DNA of 14,998 bases, taken from NCBI GenBank assembly GCA_947628385.1, contig CANQZS010000020.1, forward strand, positions 1 through 14,998, in the 5' to 3' direction. The position numbers and the translations under genes were made by a program. Each line of letters begins with the position of its first letter. Positions within the stretch are counted from its first letter, which is position 1. Below are positions 6,645-14,444 of the stretch, piece after piece. The stretch comes from an uncultured Clostridia bacterium. Lineage in GTDB: Bacteria; Bacillota; Clostridia; Oscillospirales; Ruminococcaceae. Below the pieces are notes generated by a model. The model saw only the letters and a list, made by a program, of their open reading frames with translations, did not search any database and was not told the origin of the DNA.

Positions 6645-7936
6645 TTTTGTTCCTCCTTGCTGTTTATTGGTTCAATGATCGAGATCGTAACATTTGATGT
6701 ATTGAACTGAGCTTCAAGCCGTTTTTTTACGTCCTCAAATGTAATATTTGCCACAGCTTCAATGACATCGAACGCTGAAATCTTCTCCATACCGGCGTTT
6801 ATCATAGTAGTTGCGATAGCTTCCGCAACGTTGAAATCACGTATCAAAGCGCCGTAATAGGATTTTTTGGTGATATTGAATCTTTCCTCGTCAAGCCCCT
6901 CGATCTTGCAGCGGTTTATCTCTTCTATAAGCCTGTCTCTTACAAGGCGCGGCTCTCTGGATTCACCTCCGAATATCGAGCAAAAATATCCGTCTCCTCT
7001 GAAAACCTCAGAGGAAAATGACGAATTTATCAATCCCTCATCATAAAGCTTTTTGTAAAATTCCGAGCTTTCGTCCGCAAGCAGCGCAAGAACGAAATTC
7101 GTTTCTATCTCAGCTTTGACAGCTTCGATCCCGCTTTCAGGCTTTGCCTTGAATCCGATATTGAACATAGGAACAGCTATCTCTAACTGCTGAGTTACCT
7201 CGGACTGACAAACCGTTTCAGGTTCAGGCTCAAAAGCGGTCTCAAGCTCCGGATCATCGTTATTTTTAAGAAGTCTGTCACAAAGCTCAAGAACCTTGTC
7301 CTCATCAACGTTTCCCGCAATGCTGAGAACCATATTATTCAGATTATAGAAAGTATAATAGCACTTATAAAGCAGATCCGCATTTATCTGAGCAATGCTT
7401 TCCACCGTTCCCGCAATGTCTATCTTGACCGGATGATTATAGTACATTCCCTGAAGCATATTGAAAAATACTCTCCAGCCTGCATTATCGTCATACATAC
7501 GGATCTCCTGACCGATTATTCCCTGCTCCTTACGGACAGTTTCCTCAGTAAAATAAGGATCCTGAACAAAGCTCAGGAGTATTTCCAGAGATTCGTAAAC
7601 ATTATCCGTACAGCTAAAAAGATAGCAGGTCTTGTCAAAGGACGTATACGCATTTGCTGACGCTCCGGTCTTAGCATACAGACTGAATACGTCGCAGTCC
7701 TCATTTTCAAAAAGCTTATGCTCCAGATAATGGGCAATTCCGTTGGGAACGGTTATAAAATCAGGCTCGTTTTTAGTTCTGAACTTTGTGTTTATGGAAC
7801 CATACTTTGTTCCGAAAAGAGCATAAGTCGTGCTGTAATCTTCCATTTTCCATATATAAATATCCAATCCCGTAGGGTGCTTTACATAGGTGTACTGTTC
7901 GCCGGTGCGCTCGTTTTTGACTATCTTCCTTTCCAT
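6641..7936 (-). CDS. ymfH: M16-family zinc peptidase, YmfH-like
   Basis: Insulinase-family (M16) metallopeptidase of 431 residues, closest by eye to Bacillus YmfH. The inverted zinc motif HxxEH is HYLEH at 69-73, in the segment VPNGIAHYLEHKLFE; the expected third ligand is a glutamate about 70 residues later (GQEIRMY, around 144). A GASANAYTSFDKT stretch after the motif and the duplicated alpha-beta M16 fold (second half from about 230) complete the pattern. No signal peptide is present, so it acts in the cytoplasm or at its membrane face. The upstream gene encodes a non-catalytic partner-like M16 protein, as with YmfF/YmfH, and the two probably form a dimer around one chamber. Its ATG overlaps the partner's stop (TAATG), with GGAGG about 10 bases upstream. 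The substrate is unknown; some paired M16 proteins process peptides such as bacteriocin precursors, but no peptide gene is seen here. Confidence 0.9.
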   Translation of the reverse strand: MERKIVKNERTGEQYTYVKHPTGLDIYIWKMEDYSTTYALFGTKYGSINTKFRTKNEPDFITVPNGIAHYLEHKLFENEDCDVFSLYAKTGASANAYTSFDKTCYLFSCTDNVYESLEILLSFVQDPYFTEETVRKEQGIIGQEIRMYDDNAGWRVFFNMLQGMYYNHPVKIDIAGTVESIAQINADLLYKCYYTFYNLNNMVLSIAGNVDEDKVLELCDRLLKNNDDPELETAFEPEPETVCQSEVTQQLEIAVPMFNIGFKAKPESGIEAVKAEIETNFVLALLADESSEFYKKLYDEGLINSSFSSEVFRGDGYFCSIFGGESREPRLVRDRLIEEINRCKIEGLDEERFNITKKSYYGALIRDFNVAEAIATTMINAGMEKISAFDVIEAVANITFEDVKKRLEAQFNTSNVTISIIEPINSKEEQN

Positions 7937-9207
7937 TATTCGGTCTCCTCCTTTCCTGTAAGGACATACACTGTATCAAGCTTCAGTGAATTTGCCGCTT
8001 CTATAACATTATCTCTTGTGACTTTCATAAGCTTTTCGATCTGCTCCTCCGGCGAATCCGATCCTCCAAAATAGCTCTGGTTAAAATACCAGTCAGCTAT
8101 AGGCTGCGCTCCGTCGCTGACGCCTTTCCATGAATTCACGATAGCAAGGCGTGCATTTTCCATCTCATCATCGGTAAAATCGCCTTTTTTCATAGCATTG
8201 AGCTGATTTATTATCTCAGCCTCCGCTTTTTCAACATTTGAATGTTCAACTCCGCTGTCAACATAAATAACACCCTTTTTCTCGTTTACCCCCGAAGAGC
8301 AGTAATAGCACAGGCTCAGCTTTTCTCGGACATTCATAAACAGCTTTGAGATAGGCGTCGCTCCGAAAACAGCATTCATGAGCTTCAAGGAAACTATATT
8401 CCTATGATCTGTTTTGAATGCCATTACCATTTTTGTCTGAGCAACATCATGTACCTCAGTAACTCTGCAAACTTCATTTTTCAGCGGAGACAATTCAGAA
8501 TGGTTATCTCCCGCATAATTCCTATCTATTTTGGAAAACGCTTCGGAAAGTATCTTCACACAGCTTTCAGAATATTCCGCTCCAACAAAGAAAACCTCTA
8601 TCTGAGCAGTTTTAAGCAGTTCCCTGTAGCGTTCGTAAGCGGAACCGGACGTAATTTTCTCTGCATTTTCCCTGCTGCCCTTTACGGAAATAGCCGCAGG
8701 CTCGTTCATAAAAATGTTCATGTTTGCTCTTTTGAAAGCATATGAACGTTTTTCATTTATTTCAGCGTCAATATCATCAAGAAGCTCCTGCTTTTTCAGT
8801 TCAAAATCCTTTTCTTCAAATTTACCGTCCGAAGCATTGGGATCAATAAGACATTCCGCAAGGATCCTTGTCATTTCCTCGGTTATCTGCTCGCCGTCGA
8901 ACGTGTATTTATTGTTTATGCAGCCTGCCACCAGATAAAGCGACTGACTGTCCCCCATTTTCAATACCGAGCCCTTTATAACGGCTCCGTAAAGCTCGGA
9001 AAGCTTTTTGTTCAGATGTGTCAAGGTGGGATAATTCCGGCTGCTTCCGCTAAGAATATAAGGGATAATAGCATTGACCGAAGCAGTCTCATAGGAAAGC
9101 GGCGTTAAAAGATGGATAAGAATGGTATTTGTCTTTTGTCTCTTGTTTATGAGAGTGGTAAAATGGATCCCGTCTCCTATCCTTTCTCGATTGTAAATTA
9201 CTGCCAA
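7936..9207 (-). CDS. ymfF: M16-family peptidase-like protein without zinc motif, YmfF-like
   Basis: M16-fold protein paired with the downstream YmfH-like peptidase. The frame is open to an ATG at 9228, but that codon has no ribosome binding site; a TTG at 9207 has AGGAG 9 bases upstream, giving 423 residues starting AVIYNRERIGDG. Where active members carry HxxEH, this protein reads AIIPYILSGSSRNYP (the segment before LTHLNKKLSELYGA), so no zinc site exists and catalysis is not expected. It should be the regulatory or substrate-binding half of a heterodimer. Two homologous halves can be made out, the second beginning near SELSPLKNEVCRVTEV with the conserved QTKMVMAF strand. It is the first gene of the operon; an extended -10 promoter lies about 60 bases upstream. 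Family membership is clear; the subunit role is inferred from YmfF/YmfH-type pairs. Confidence 0.87.
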   Translation of the reverse strand: MAVIYNRERIGDGIHFTTLINKRQKTNTILIHLLTPLSYETASVNAIIPYILSGSSRNYPTLTHLNKKLSELYGAVIKGSVLKMGDSQSLYLVAGCINNKYTFDGEQITEEMTRILAECLIDPNASDGKFEEKDFELKKQELLDDIDAEINEKRSYAFKRANMNIFMNEPAAISVKGSRENAEKITSGSAYERYRELLKTAQIEVFFVGAEYSESCVKILSEAFSKIDRNYAGDNHSELSPLKNEVCRVTEVHDVAQTKMVMAFKTDHRNIVSLKLMNAVFGATPISKLFMNVREKLSLCYYCSSGVNEKKGVIYVDSGVEHSNVEKAEAEIINQLNAMKKGDFTDDEMENARLAIVNSWKGVSDGAQPIADWYFNQSYFGGSDSPEEQIEKLMKVTRDNVIEAANSLKLDTVYVLTGKEETE

Positions 9208-9266
9208 ATTTATCAACTCCTGTAGCATGATGTACTATGCTGTTCGTTATACAGCACCCTTTTACT

Positions 9267-9275
9267 ATTATAACA
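9267..9275 (-). promoter_or_regulatory. Extended -10 promoter of the peptidase-lgt-folD-PBP operon
   Basis: On the minus strand TGTTATAAT: perfect TATAAT (9272-9267) preceded by TGn. The hexamer 17 bases upstream (TAGAAT) is a weak -35. Transcription would start near 9260, about 53 bases before the TTG start at 9207. It lies back to back with the recombinase promoter, the two -10 boxes about 50 bases apart. Confidence 0.55.
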
Positions 9276-9299
9276 CATCTTTTTTTATAATTCTATACC

Positions 9300-9328
9300 T
9301 TGACAAAAAAAAAGTTAAGGATTATAAT
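9300..9328 (+). promoter_or_regulatory. Perfect-consensus sigma-A promoter of the tyrosine recombinase gene
   Basis: TTGACA (9300-9305), a 17-base spacer, TATAAT (9323-9328): an exact match to the vegetative consensus with ideal spacing. Transcription should start near 9335, giving a leader of about 39 bases. The spacer begins with an A run. The gene is probably expressed steadily in growing cells. Confidence 0.88.
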
Positions 9329-9373
9329 TAATGTATACAAAATAAAACGCTTTATACGAATATGGAGGGTATT

Positions 9374-10390
9374 ATGGCGTCAGGAAAAATAAATCCCAAG
9401 GAATGTCCGCCGTATCTTAACGAATTTTTCACATACCAGCGAGTAGTAAAGATAAAGTCGGAAAGGACCCTTGAATCATATTACATAGACCTGAGGCTGT
9501 TTTTAAGATACGTCAAGCTTACCCGTAACGGTATTACTCCGGATACTCCAATGAATAAAATACCGATAAATGACGTCTCCCTTGAAAATATTAGTCACCT
9601 GACAAAGCTTGATATACTGAATTACCTCAGCTACGTCGCTACGGAAAGGAATAATACTGCCAAAACACGTCATAGAAAGCTTGCTTCTCTTAAAGTCTTT
9701 TATAAATGCCTTTACAGGGATCTGAACATAATTCCGGATGACCCTACAAAGGACGTTGACTACCCTAAAATGCATGAGCATCTTCCAAAATTCCTCACTC
9801 TCGACGACAGCATAAAGCTTCTCCAGAATATGAACGAGGAGGATCCGTACTATTACAGAGATTATTGTATAATTACTCTTTTCATAAACTGCGGTATGCG
9901 TCTCAGCGAGCTTGTGGGCATAAATCTTCAGGACGTAAATCTTGACGAGCGTACTCTCAGACTTCTCGGAAAGGGCAATAAGGAAAGAATAATACATATC
10001 AACGATGCCTGCGCATCGTCTATCATTCAGTATATGAGCGAACGCCAGAGCTCTCCCGCCGAACCGGACGCTTTATTCCTCAGCAAACGCGGGACCCGCA
10101 TAACAAACAGACGGGTCCAGCAGATAGTTGACAATGCTCTTAAGGACAGTCACCTTGATAATCAGGGATATTCCACTCATAAGCTAAGGCATACCGCCGC
10201 TACGCTTATGTACCAGCACGGAAATGTAGATACACTTATCCTTAAAGAGATACTCGGACACAAGAGCATTTCCACTACAGAGATATATACTCATATTTCA
10301 AATGAATCAGTAAAGGAAGCTATGGACGCTTCTCCGCTTGCAAATATCCAGAATACCAAAAAGCCGTTAAAAGGCAACCACAAACAGTAA
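9374..10390 (+). CDS. Tyrosine recombinase, XerC/XerD type
   Basis: Site-specific recombinase that cuts and joins DNA through a tyrosine; Xer proteins resolve chromosome dimers at dif. Two in-frame ATGs exist: the one at 9362 overlaps the GGAGG sequence itself, so the ATG at 9374 with GGAGG just upstream is chosen, giving 338 residues. Seen: an N-terminal SAM-like DNA-binding domain (about 13-125, with RTLESYYIDLRLFLRYV) and the catalytic domain with Arg176 (GMRLSEL), the GKGNKER hairpin at 199-205, HKLRH with His269 and Arg272, His296 in LGHKS, and the nucleophile Tyr305 (IYTH). It is longer than typical XerC/XerD (about 300), mainly through an insertion near residues 52-78 and a basic tail. 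It stands alone between two terminated units with no phage or transposon gene, which favours a housekeeping Xer role over an integrase. XerC versus XerD cannot be decided. Confidence 0.9.
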   Translation: MASGKINPKECPPYLNEFFTYQRVVKIKSERTLESYYIDLRLFLRYVKLTRNGITPDTPMNKIPINDVSLENISHLTKLDILNYLSYVATERNNTAKTRHRKLASLKVFYKCLYRDLNIIPDDPTKDVDYPKMHEHLPKFLTLDDSIKLLQNMNEEDPYYYRDYCIITLFINCGMRLSELVGINLQDVNLDERTLRLLGKGNKERIIHINDACASSIIQYMSERQSSPAEPDALFLSKRGTRITNRRVQQIVDNALKDSHLDNQGYSTHKLRHTAATLMYQHGNVDTLILKEILGHKSISTTEIYTHISNESVKEAMDASPLANIQNTKKPLKGNHKQ

Positions 10391-10396
10391 GAATTA

Positions 10397-10440
10397 TAAA
10401 GACCTGATGTAAAGTATCTGAGCATTACATCAGGTCTTTA
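10397..10440. terminator. Bidirectional terminator between recombinase and permease genes
   Basis: A perfect 16-bp inverted repeat (10397-10412 with 10425-10440) closes a 12-base loop, seven bases after the recombinase stop. Each arm ends in CTTTA with further A/T-rich sequence outside, so the U tracts are short but usable in both directions. It lies between two convergent genes (permease stop at 10461). Confidence 0.75.
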
Positions 10441-10460
10441 AATTTTATGAGGGATCTGTA

Positions 10461-11642
10461 TTAATCACATCTCAACGCGTCCGCAGGTTTAAGCGAAGCC
10501 GCCTTATAAGCCGGATATACACCGAAGCAGCCTCCCAGAATTACCGAGATCAAAAGTATTATCCCGCAAAGCTTTTTGTTGATATATATTCCCATATTTG
10601 TCATCAAGCCTACGGAAGCCGAAATTATCATACCTGTAAATATTCCGATAATGCTGCCTATAAACGTTATAACTAACGATTCAAAAAGAAATTCCGCCAT
10701 TATGACACCTTTGCCCGCACCAATGGATTTTTTTATACCTATCTCACGAGTCCTTTCACTGACAGAAACCAGCATTACTGTCATTATAGATATTCCGGAA
10801 ACTATAAGACTTATACCCGCTACTGCCGAAAGAGCTGCCGAGGCTATGGAAAGAATATTATTCATCTTACCTTTCTGACTTACAAGATCATCTACTGAAT
10901 ACTCATATTCCTTGTGTCCCAATGAAAGGATCTTCTTTACCTCTCCTGCCGCTAAGCTGCTTTCGGTGTCTCCCTCTAAACGAACGGTTATCTGATCGAA
11001 ATTGGATCTGTCGGAATATTCCTGCATTAAAGAATATGGTATATAAACAAAATCAGGAATGAATCCTCCAAGCATATTCTGGAGCGTGTTTACGCCGTTC
11101 TTTACCACACCGACTATTTCAAGAGTTACCGGAGTCCCGCCGATGGCAAGAACAAGATTTTTACCTACGGCATTGCTTCTTTTATAATGCTGTAACGCTA
11201 TAGCCTCATCAATAACGCAGACTGCGCTTTTTTCCGCCAGATCTCCCCTGTTGATAAGCCTGCCGTGCATGACCTCAAGATCAATGACATTATCAGCGTC
11301 CTCATTTACGCCCCATGTCATGCAGGTAATACCGGAATTTCCTATCTTCCCTTCCGTTATCATGCTCATAAGCGGCATGGCGTTCCCTACGGTATCAAGA
11401 GCCTTTATCTTTTCAAGCTCGGCTTCGGTAAGATCTCCTGCCGAACCGGATCTTACCGAAACGACAAGGTTGTCCATACCCATTCCGGAAAGCTCTCGGT
11501 CGATCGAGATCCTGCCTATATCACCTATTGCCGAAACTATCACCACCGCTGTAACTCCGACGGCAATACCAATTATCGTAAGAACGGATCTCATTTTATT
11601 CCGGAAAGTACATCTTAATCCTGTACGAAATATCTCTGTCAT
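10461..11642 (-). CDS. MacB/FtsX-type ABC transporter permease
   Basis: Permease of the MacB-like ABC class, which uses ATP hydrolysis in a partner ATPase to drive extracellular movements that export peptides, antibiotics or lipids, or signal across the membrane. It has 393 residues: first membrane helix about 19-40 after a cytoplasmic start (GLRCTFRNKMRSVLTIIGI), an extracytoplasmic MacB-type domain to about 265, then three helices at about 270-297, 312-345 and 354-378. The SERTREIGIKKSIGAGKG segment is the conserved cytoplasmic loop of this family that contacts the ATPase. Its ATG overlaps the upstream adaptor stop (ATGA), with AAGGAG 7 bases before it, so the two are co-translated. No ATPase is fused to it or encoded beside it: downstream there is only a terminator and the convergent recombinase gene. 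Confidence 0.9.
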   Translation of the reverse strand: MTEIFRTGLRCTFRNKMRSVLTIIGIAVGVTAVVIVSAIGDIGRISIDRELSGMGMDNLVVSVRSGSAGDLTEAELEKIKALDTVGNAMPLMSMITEGKIGNSGITCMTWGVNEDADNVIDLEVMHGRLINRGDLAEKSAVCVIDEAIALQHYKRSNAVGKNLVLAIGGTPVTLEIVGVVKNGVNTLQNMLGGFIPDFVYIPYSLMQEYSDRSNFDQITVRLEGDTESSLAAGEVKKILSLGHKEYEYSVDDLVSQKGKMNNILSIASAALSAVAGISLIVSGISIMTVMLVSVSERTREIGIKKSIGAGKGVIMAEFLFESLVITFIGSIIGIFTGMIISASVGLMTNMGIYINKKLCGIILLISVILGGCFGVYPAYKAASLKPADALRCD

Positions 11643-12307
11643 GCCGCTTCTCCTTGATCTCCGAGCTTTACCGCCGAACCATTTTCGGCAGACCGATCGA
11701 CAGTAATGATCTTTTCATCATCGGAAAATGCAGTTTTAAGCTCTATCCCTCCGCTAAGCTCTCTGCCTGTTTCGACATATCTTTTATAAGCTCGTCCGTT
11801 TTTTAAATAGTAAACGTATTCGCCGTTATCGTCCTGCTCTACAGCCTCATACGGAATTACATTCATCAAGGACGGCTCCGATGTATGGAGCTTTACGGAA
11901 GCCGTATATCCGTGCTTCAATATCTCATCGGGAGAATCTATTCCGACAGATACTTCAACGGCGGTCTTTCCGGATTGGATCTTCATTGCCACATCGGAAA
12001 TTTTATCTACCGTTCCCTGATAGACCTTATCCGGAAACGCGTCTCCCGTTATTTCAGCGGACTGTCCTATTTTTACCTTGCTTATGTCCTGTTCGGGAAC
12101 ATAGACCTGAACACATACGGAATCGTCCCTTAGATTTCTTGTTACAGTTCCTGAAACTGTAACGCAGTCCTCATGCTCAAGACTTTCTACCTTAACAACA
12201 GTAGCCGTAGGGATCGAATCCAATACAGCCTTGGGGATCACGGCAGCTCCCACTGCCGCAGCAGCACACAGCATCGCAACGATTAAAAAAGACCTTTTGA
12301 TTTTCAT
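11639..12307 (-). CDS. Short membrane-fusion (HlyD/MacA-like) adaptor protein
   Basis: Membrane-anchored accessory protein of a MacAB-type exporter, 222 residues. Seen: an N-terminal helix at about 5-24, then an extracytoplasmic beta-rich region with a barrel-sandwich-like start (EDCVTVSGTVTRN) and a beta-barrel-like part (VYVPEQDISKVKIGQSAEITG, conserved in HlyD-type adaptors; residues about 88-108). The PYEAVEQDDNGEYVYYLKNGRA segment and the GIELKTAFSDDEKIIT region match the membrane-proximal domain. At 222 residues it lacks the long coiled-coil hairpin and full lipoyl domain of Gram-negative MacA (about 370), which makes sense in a cell without an outer membrane to bridge. It has GGGAGG about 9 bases before its ATG. 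It is translationally coupled to the permease and follows an XRE regulator gene on the same strand by 103 bases. Confidence 0.82.
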   Translation of the reverse strand: MKIKRSFLIVAMLCAAAAVGAAVIPKAVLDSIPTATVVKVESLEHEDCVTVSGTVTRNLRDDSVCVQVYVPEQDISKVKIGQSAEITGDAFPDKVYQGTVDKISDVAMKIQSGKTAVEVSVGIDSPDEILKHGYTASVKLHTSEPSLMNVIPYEAVEQDDNGEYVYYLKNGRAYKRYVETGRELSGGIELKTAFSDDEKIITVDRSAENGSAVKLGDQGEAA

Positions 12308-12410
12308 CTGTAAATTCCTCCCGTTTTATTTATATGAATAGTTTGCCTTTTTTAACGGGAATTATTACATTCTGTTCAATAAAAATGCCGTGAATGAAAA
12401 ATGACTTTCT

Positions 12411-12911
12411 TTATTTCCGGACAAATGTTTTATATTCCGCATATGCCGACATTTTATTATGCATATATGCATAAATTATAAGCGCTGCGAGCGGTAAAAC
12501 AATTATCATTGTGGTAAGCTTTATAATATATGAATATATACAAAACGCAATGTATAATACTGACAGTAATATTATTAAAACCGCATGATCCTTTACCCAT
12601 TTCTTTTTCCAGAATGACAATTTTTCTTTACAGGAAAAAATACTTTCCTTTGAAATTTCGACCATATTCTTATCCGCCTCCTTTTTCAGATCCTCACCGT
12701 CAAGGTACCGTCCGGAAAGCAGTTCGTTGATACTCACATCAAATACCTCTCCGAGTATCTGGAACATTTCAATATCCGGCATATAATTTCCGTTCTCCCA
12801 GCGTGATACCGTTTTATTGGTAACGCCTATTTTTTCTCCGAGAGCCTCCTGAGTCAGTCCGTCTCTTTTACGGAGCTCCGCAATAAATTTACCGATCCTG
12901 ACCTGATCCAT
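12411..12911 (-). CDS. XRE-family HTH regulator with two membrane helices
   Basis: Predicted DNA-binding regulator tied to the membrane. The frame is open to 13001, but the ATG at 12911 has GAGGTG 6 bases upstream and gives 166 residues starting DQVRIGKFI, right at the conserved domain; the upstream extension would cross the radA terminator. Residues 6-60 form a lambda-repressor-like helix-turn-helix (LTQEALGEKIGVTNKTVSRWENG), with SINELLSGR closing the domain. A charged linker (about 70-108) leads to two hydrophobic helices at about 110-129 and 132-150 and a short cytoplasmic tail. HTH-plus-membrane proteins of this kind are common in Clostridia, often beside transporter genes. The adaptor-permease pair follows on the same strand, so it is a likely target, or it may be part of the same transcript. 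The ligand or signal is unknown. Confidence 0.85.
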   Translation of the reverse strand: MDQVRIGKFIAELRKRDGLTQEALGEKIGVTNKTVSRWENGNYMPDIEMFQILGEVFDVSINELLSGRYLDGEDLKKEADKNMVEISKESIFSCKEKLSFWKKKWVKDHAVLIILLSVLYIAFCIYSYIIKLTTMIIVLPLAALIIYAYMHNKMSAYAEYKTFVRK

Positions 12912-12930
12912 TATCATCACCTCAATGTTA

Positions 12931-12959
12931 ATTATACATCTTTCCGTTAAAAATGTATT
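12931..12959 (-). promoter_or_regulatory. Possible promoter of the XRE regulator gene
   Basis: On the minus strand a perfect TATAAT (12936-12931) has only a weak hexamer AATACA 17 bases upstream (half-matching TTGACA at the ACA end). The start would fall near 12924, right before the GAGGTG ribosome binding site, an unusually short leader. Its place just after the radA terminator supports it, but the -35 is poor. Confidence 0.35.
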
Positions 12960-12980
12960 CCCCATAAAAAGCGAATTGCC

Positions 12981-13013
12981 AAAAATGCCGGCACTTTGCA
13001 AAAAGTACCGGCA
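12981..13013 (-). terminator. Rho-independent terminator of radA
   Basis: On the minus strand TGCCGGTACTTT pairs with AAAGTGCCGGCA (12 pairs, one G-T) around a TTGC loop, followed at once by TTTTT (12985-12981). It begins about 7 bases after the radA stop. It should separate the amidase-radA transcript from the regulator gene. Confidence 0.9.
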
Positions 13014-13020
13014 AATTTTG

Positions 13021-14424
13021 TTATTCCGTTCTGACGCTCTCCTTTTTTACAACTGCAAATGCCTGTCTCAAATTTGAAACGCCGTAAATGTGCATATTAT
13101 ATCTGCTTGGATCTATATTCCTAAGCGCCTGTTTGGGAATTATACATTCTGTAAATCCCAGACGCTGTGCCTCCTGTATCCTTTGGGGAATATTGGAAGT
13201 GTTCCGGACTTCCCCGCCAAGACCTATCTCTCCGAAAGCAATTAGCTTTTCACTGATCGGAATGTCAAAATATCCGCTGTATGCAGCCAATGCAACGGGC
13301 AGATCTCCTGCCGGTTCGTCAAGACGGAAGCCGCCTACGATGTTCAGATAAACGTCCAGCGTTCCGAAAAACATTCCCATACGCTTTTCAAGAACGGCAA
13401 TTATTATGGCAAGTCTGTTATAATCAAAGCCTGTAGCAGTTCGTTTCGGAGCGGAAAAAGTGCTTTTTGTAACAAGCGCCTGAACCTCCGCAAGGATAGG
13501 ACGGCTCCCCTCCATGATACAGGCAACACAAGTTCCCGAAATTCCGGTAGGACGTCCGTTAAGCAGCATAAGCGACGGATTTTCTACCTCTTCAAGACCG
13601 TTATCGCACATCTCAAAAACGCCTATTTCATTCGTTGAGCCGAATCTATTCTTTACCGCCCTGAGTATTCTGTAGCTAAGGTGACGTTCGCCCTCAAAAT
13701 AAAGCACGGTATCAACAATATGCTCCATGACCTTAGGACCTGCAATTGCGCCGTCCTTATTCACATGACCTACGATAAAGATCGGTATCTCCTCATATTT
13801 TGCGGCACGCATAAAGAGATTTGTACATTCACGAACCTGTGTAAGGCTTCCGGCACTTGAATTTATCTCGCTGATGGTCATAGTCTGGATAGAGTCTATG
13901 ATCGCAATATCCGGCTTATGCACGGAAATGGTATTTGCCGCAGCATTTGCGTCATTGGTGGAGAGCAGAGACAGATTTTCGGTATCTACTCCAAGCCTTT
14001 GGGCGCGTATCTTTATCTGACGGATACTTTCTTCTCCGGATATATAAAGGATAGTATGCTCCTCGCCGAGATATTTACAGATCTGCAGCAGCAGAGTTGA
14101 TTTTCCTATGCCCGGTTCTCCACCTATAAGCACCAGAGAACCCTTTACAAGTCCTCCTCCGAGAACTCTGTTAAGCTCGTTTATTCCTGTGGAATAGCGC
14201 ACATCGTCATCTGCGTTTATATTGGAAAGAGTCCTGATCTCTGAGGAAAGATCAATGGTCCTTATAGACGACGAGATCTTTTCAGAAGCCTTTGACGGCG
14301 AAGCATCTATGATCTCCTCCTCAAAGGTGTTCCACTCACCGCACGATGGGCATTTGCCGTTCCATTTTGAGCTTTCATATCCGCATTGACTGCAAATATA
14401 GATTTTTTTTAACTTTCCTGCCAT
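13021..14424 (-). CDS. radA: RadA (Sms): recombination and DNA repair ATPase
   Basis: Cytoplasmic RecA-like helicase that promotes branch migration during homologous recombination and repair. The 467 residues have the full family layout: a four-cysteine zinc finger (C11, C14, C25, C28, in CSQCGYESSKWNGKCPSCGEW-like spacing), Walker A GGEPGIGKST at 101-110, Walker B IAIIDSIQ at 173-180, the RadA-specific KNRFG motif at 258-262, and a Lon-protease-like C-terminal domain (about 300-460, with DLPVALAAYSGYF) that is structural rather than proteolytic. AAGGAG lies 6 bases before the ATG. It follows the amidase gene by 20 bases on the same strand, so the two are likely co-transcribed, and it ends at a strong terminator. 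In many Firmicutes radA sits near disA or clpC; neither is in this window. Confidence 0.98.
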   Translation of the reverse strand: MAGKLKKIYICSQCGYESSKWNGKCPSCGEWNTFEEEIIDASPSKASEKISSSIRTIDLSSEIRTLSNINADDDVRYSTGINELNRVLGGGLVKGSLVLIGGEPGIGKSTLLLQICKYLGEEHTILYISGEESIRQIKIRAQRLGVDTENLSLLSTNDANAAANTISVHKPDIAIIDSIQTMTISEINSSAGSLTQVRECTNLFMRAAKYEEIPIFIVGHVNKDGAIAGPKVMEHIVDTVLYFEGERHLSYRILRAVKNRFGSTNEIGVFEMCDNGLEEVENPSLMLLNGRPTGISGTCVACIMEGSRPILAEVQALVTKSTFSAPKRTATGFDYNRLAIIIAVLEKRMGMFFGTLDVYLNIVGGFRLDEPAGDLPVALAAYSGYFDIPISEKLIAFGEIGLGGEVRNTSNIPQRIQEAQRLGFTECIIPKQALRNIDPSRYNMHIYGVSNLRQAFAVVKKESVRTE

Positions 14425-14444
14425 TTGTAGCTCCTTGAATAAAT

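Noticed and set aside
6641..9207. M16 pair as part of a bacteriocin (sactipeptide-type) cluster
   Set aside because: No precursor peptide, radical SAM enzyme or dedicated exporter is present; the neighbours are lgt and folD, as expected for a housekeeping YmfF/YmfH-type pair.
9503..9997. 164-codon open frame on the minus strand opposite the recombinase
   Set aside because: Fully inside the recombinase catalytic and DNA-binding region, with no ribosome binding site or promoter; the recombinase motifs are complete.
9362..10390. Recombinase as the integrase of a mobile element
   Set aside because: No attachment-site repeats, excisionase, phage or conjugation genes are nearby, and both flanks are ordinary chromosomal genes closed by terminators.
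12308..12410. Promoter for the adaptor-permease pair in the 103-base gap
   Set aside because: A TATAAA lies near the adaptor start, but no acceptable -35 is found at 16-19 bases and no clear terminator ends the regulator gene, so co-transcription with the regulator is at least as likely.
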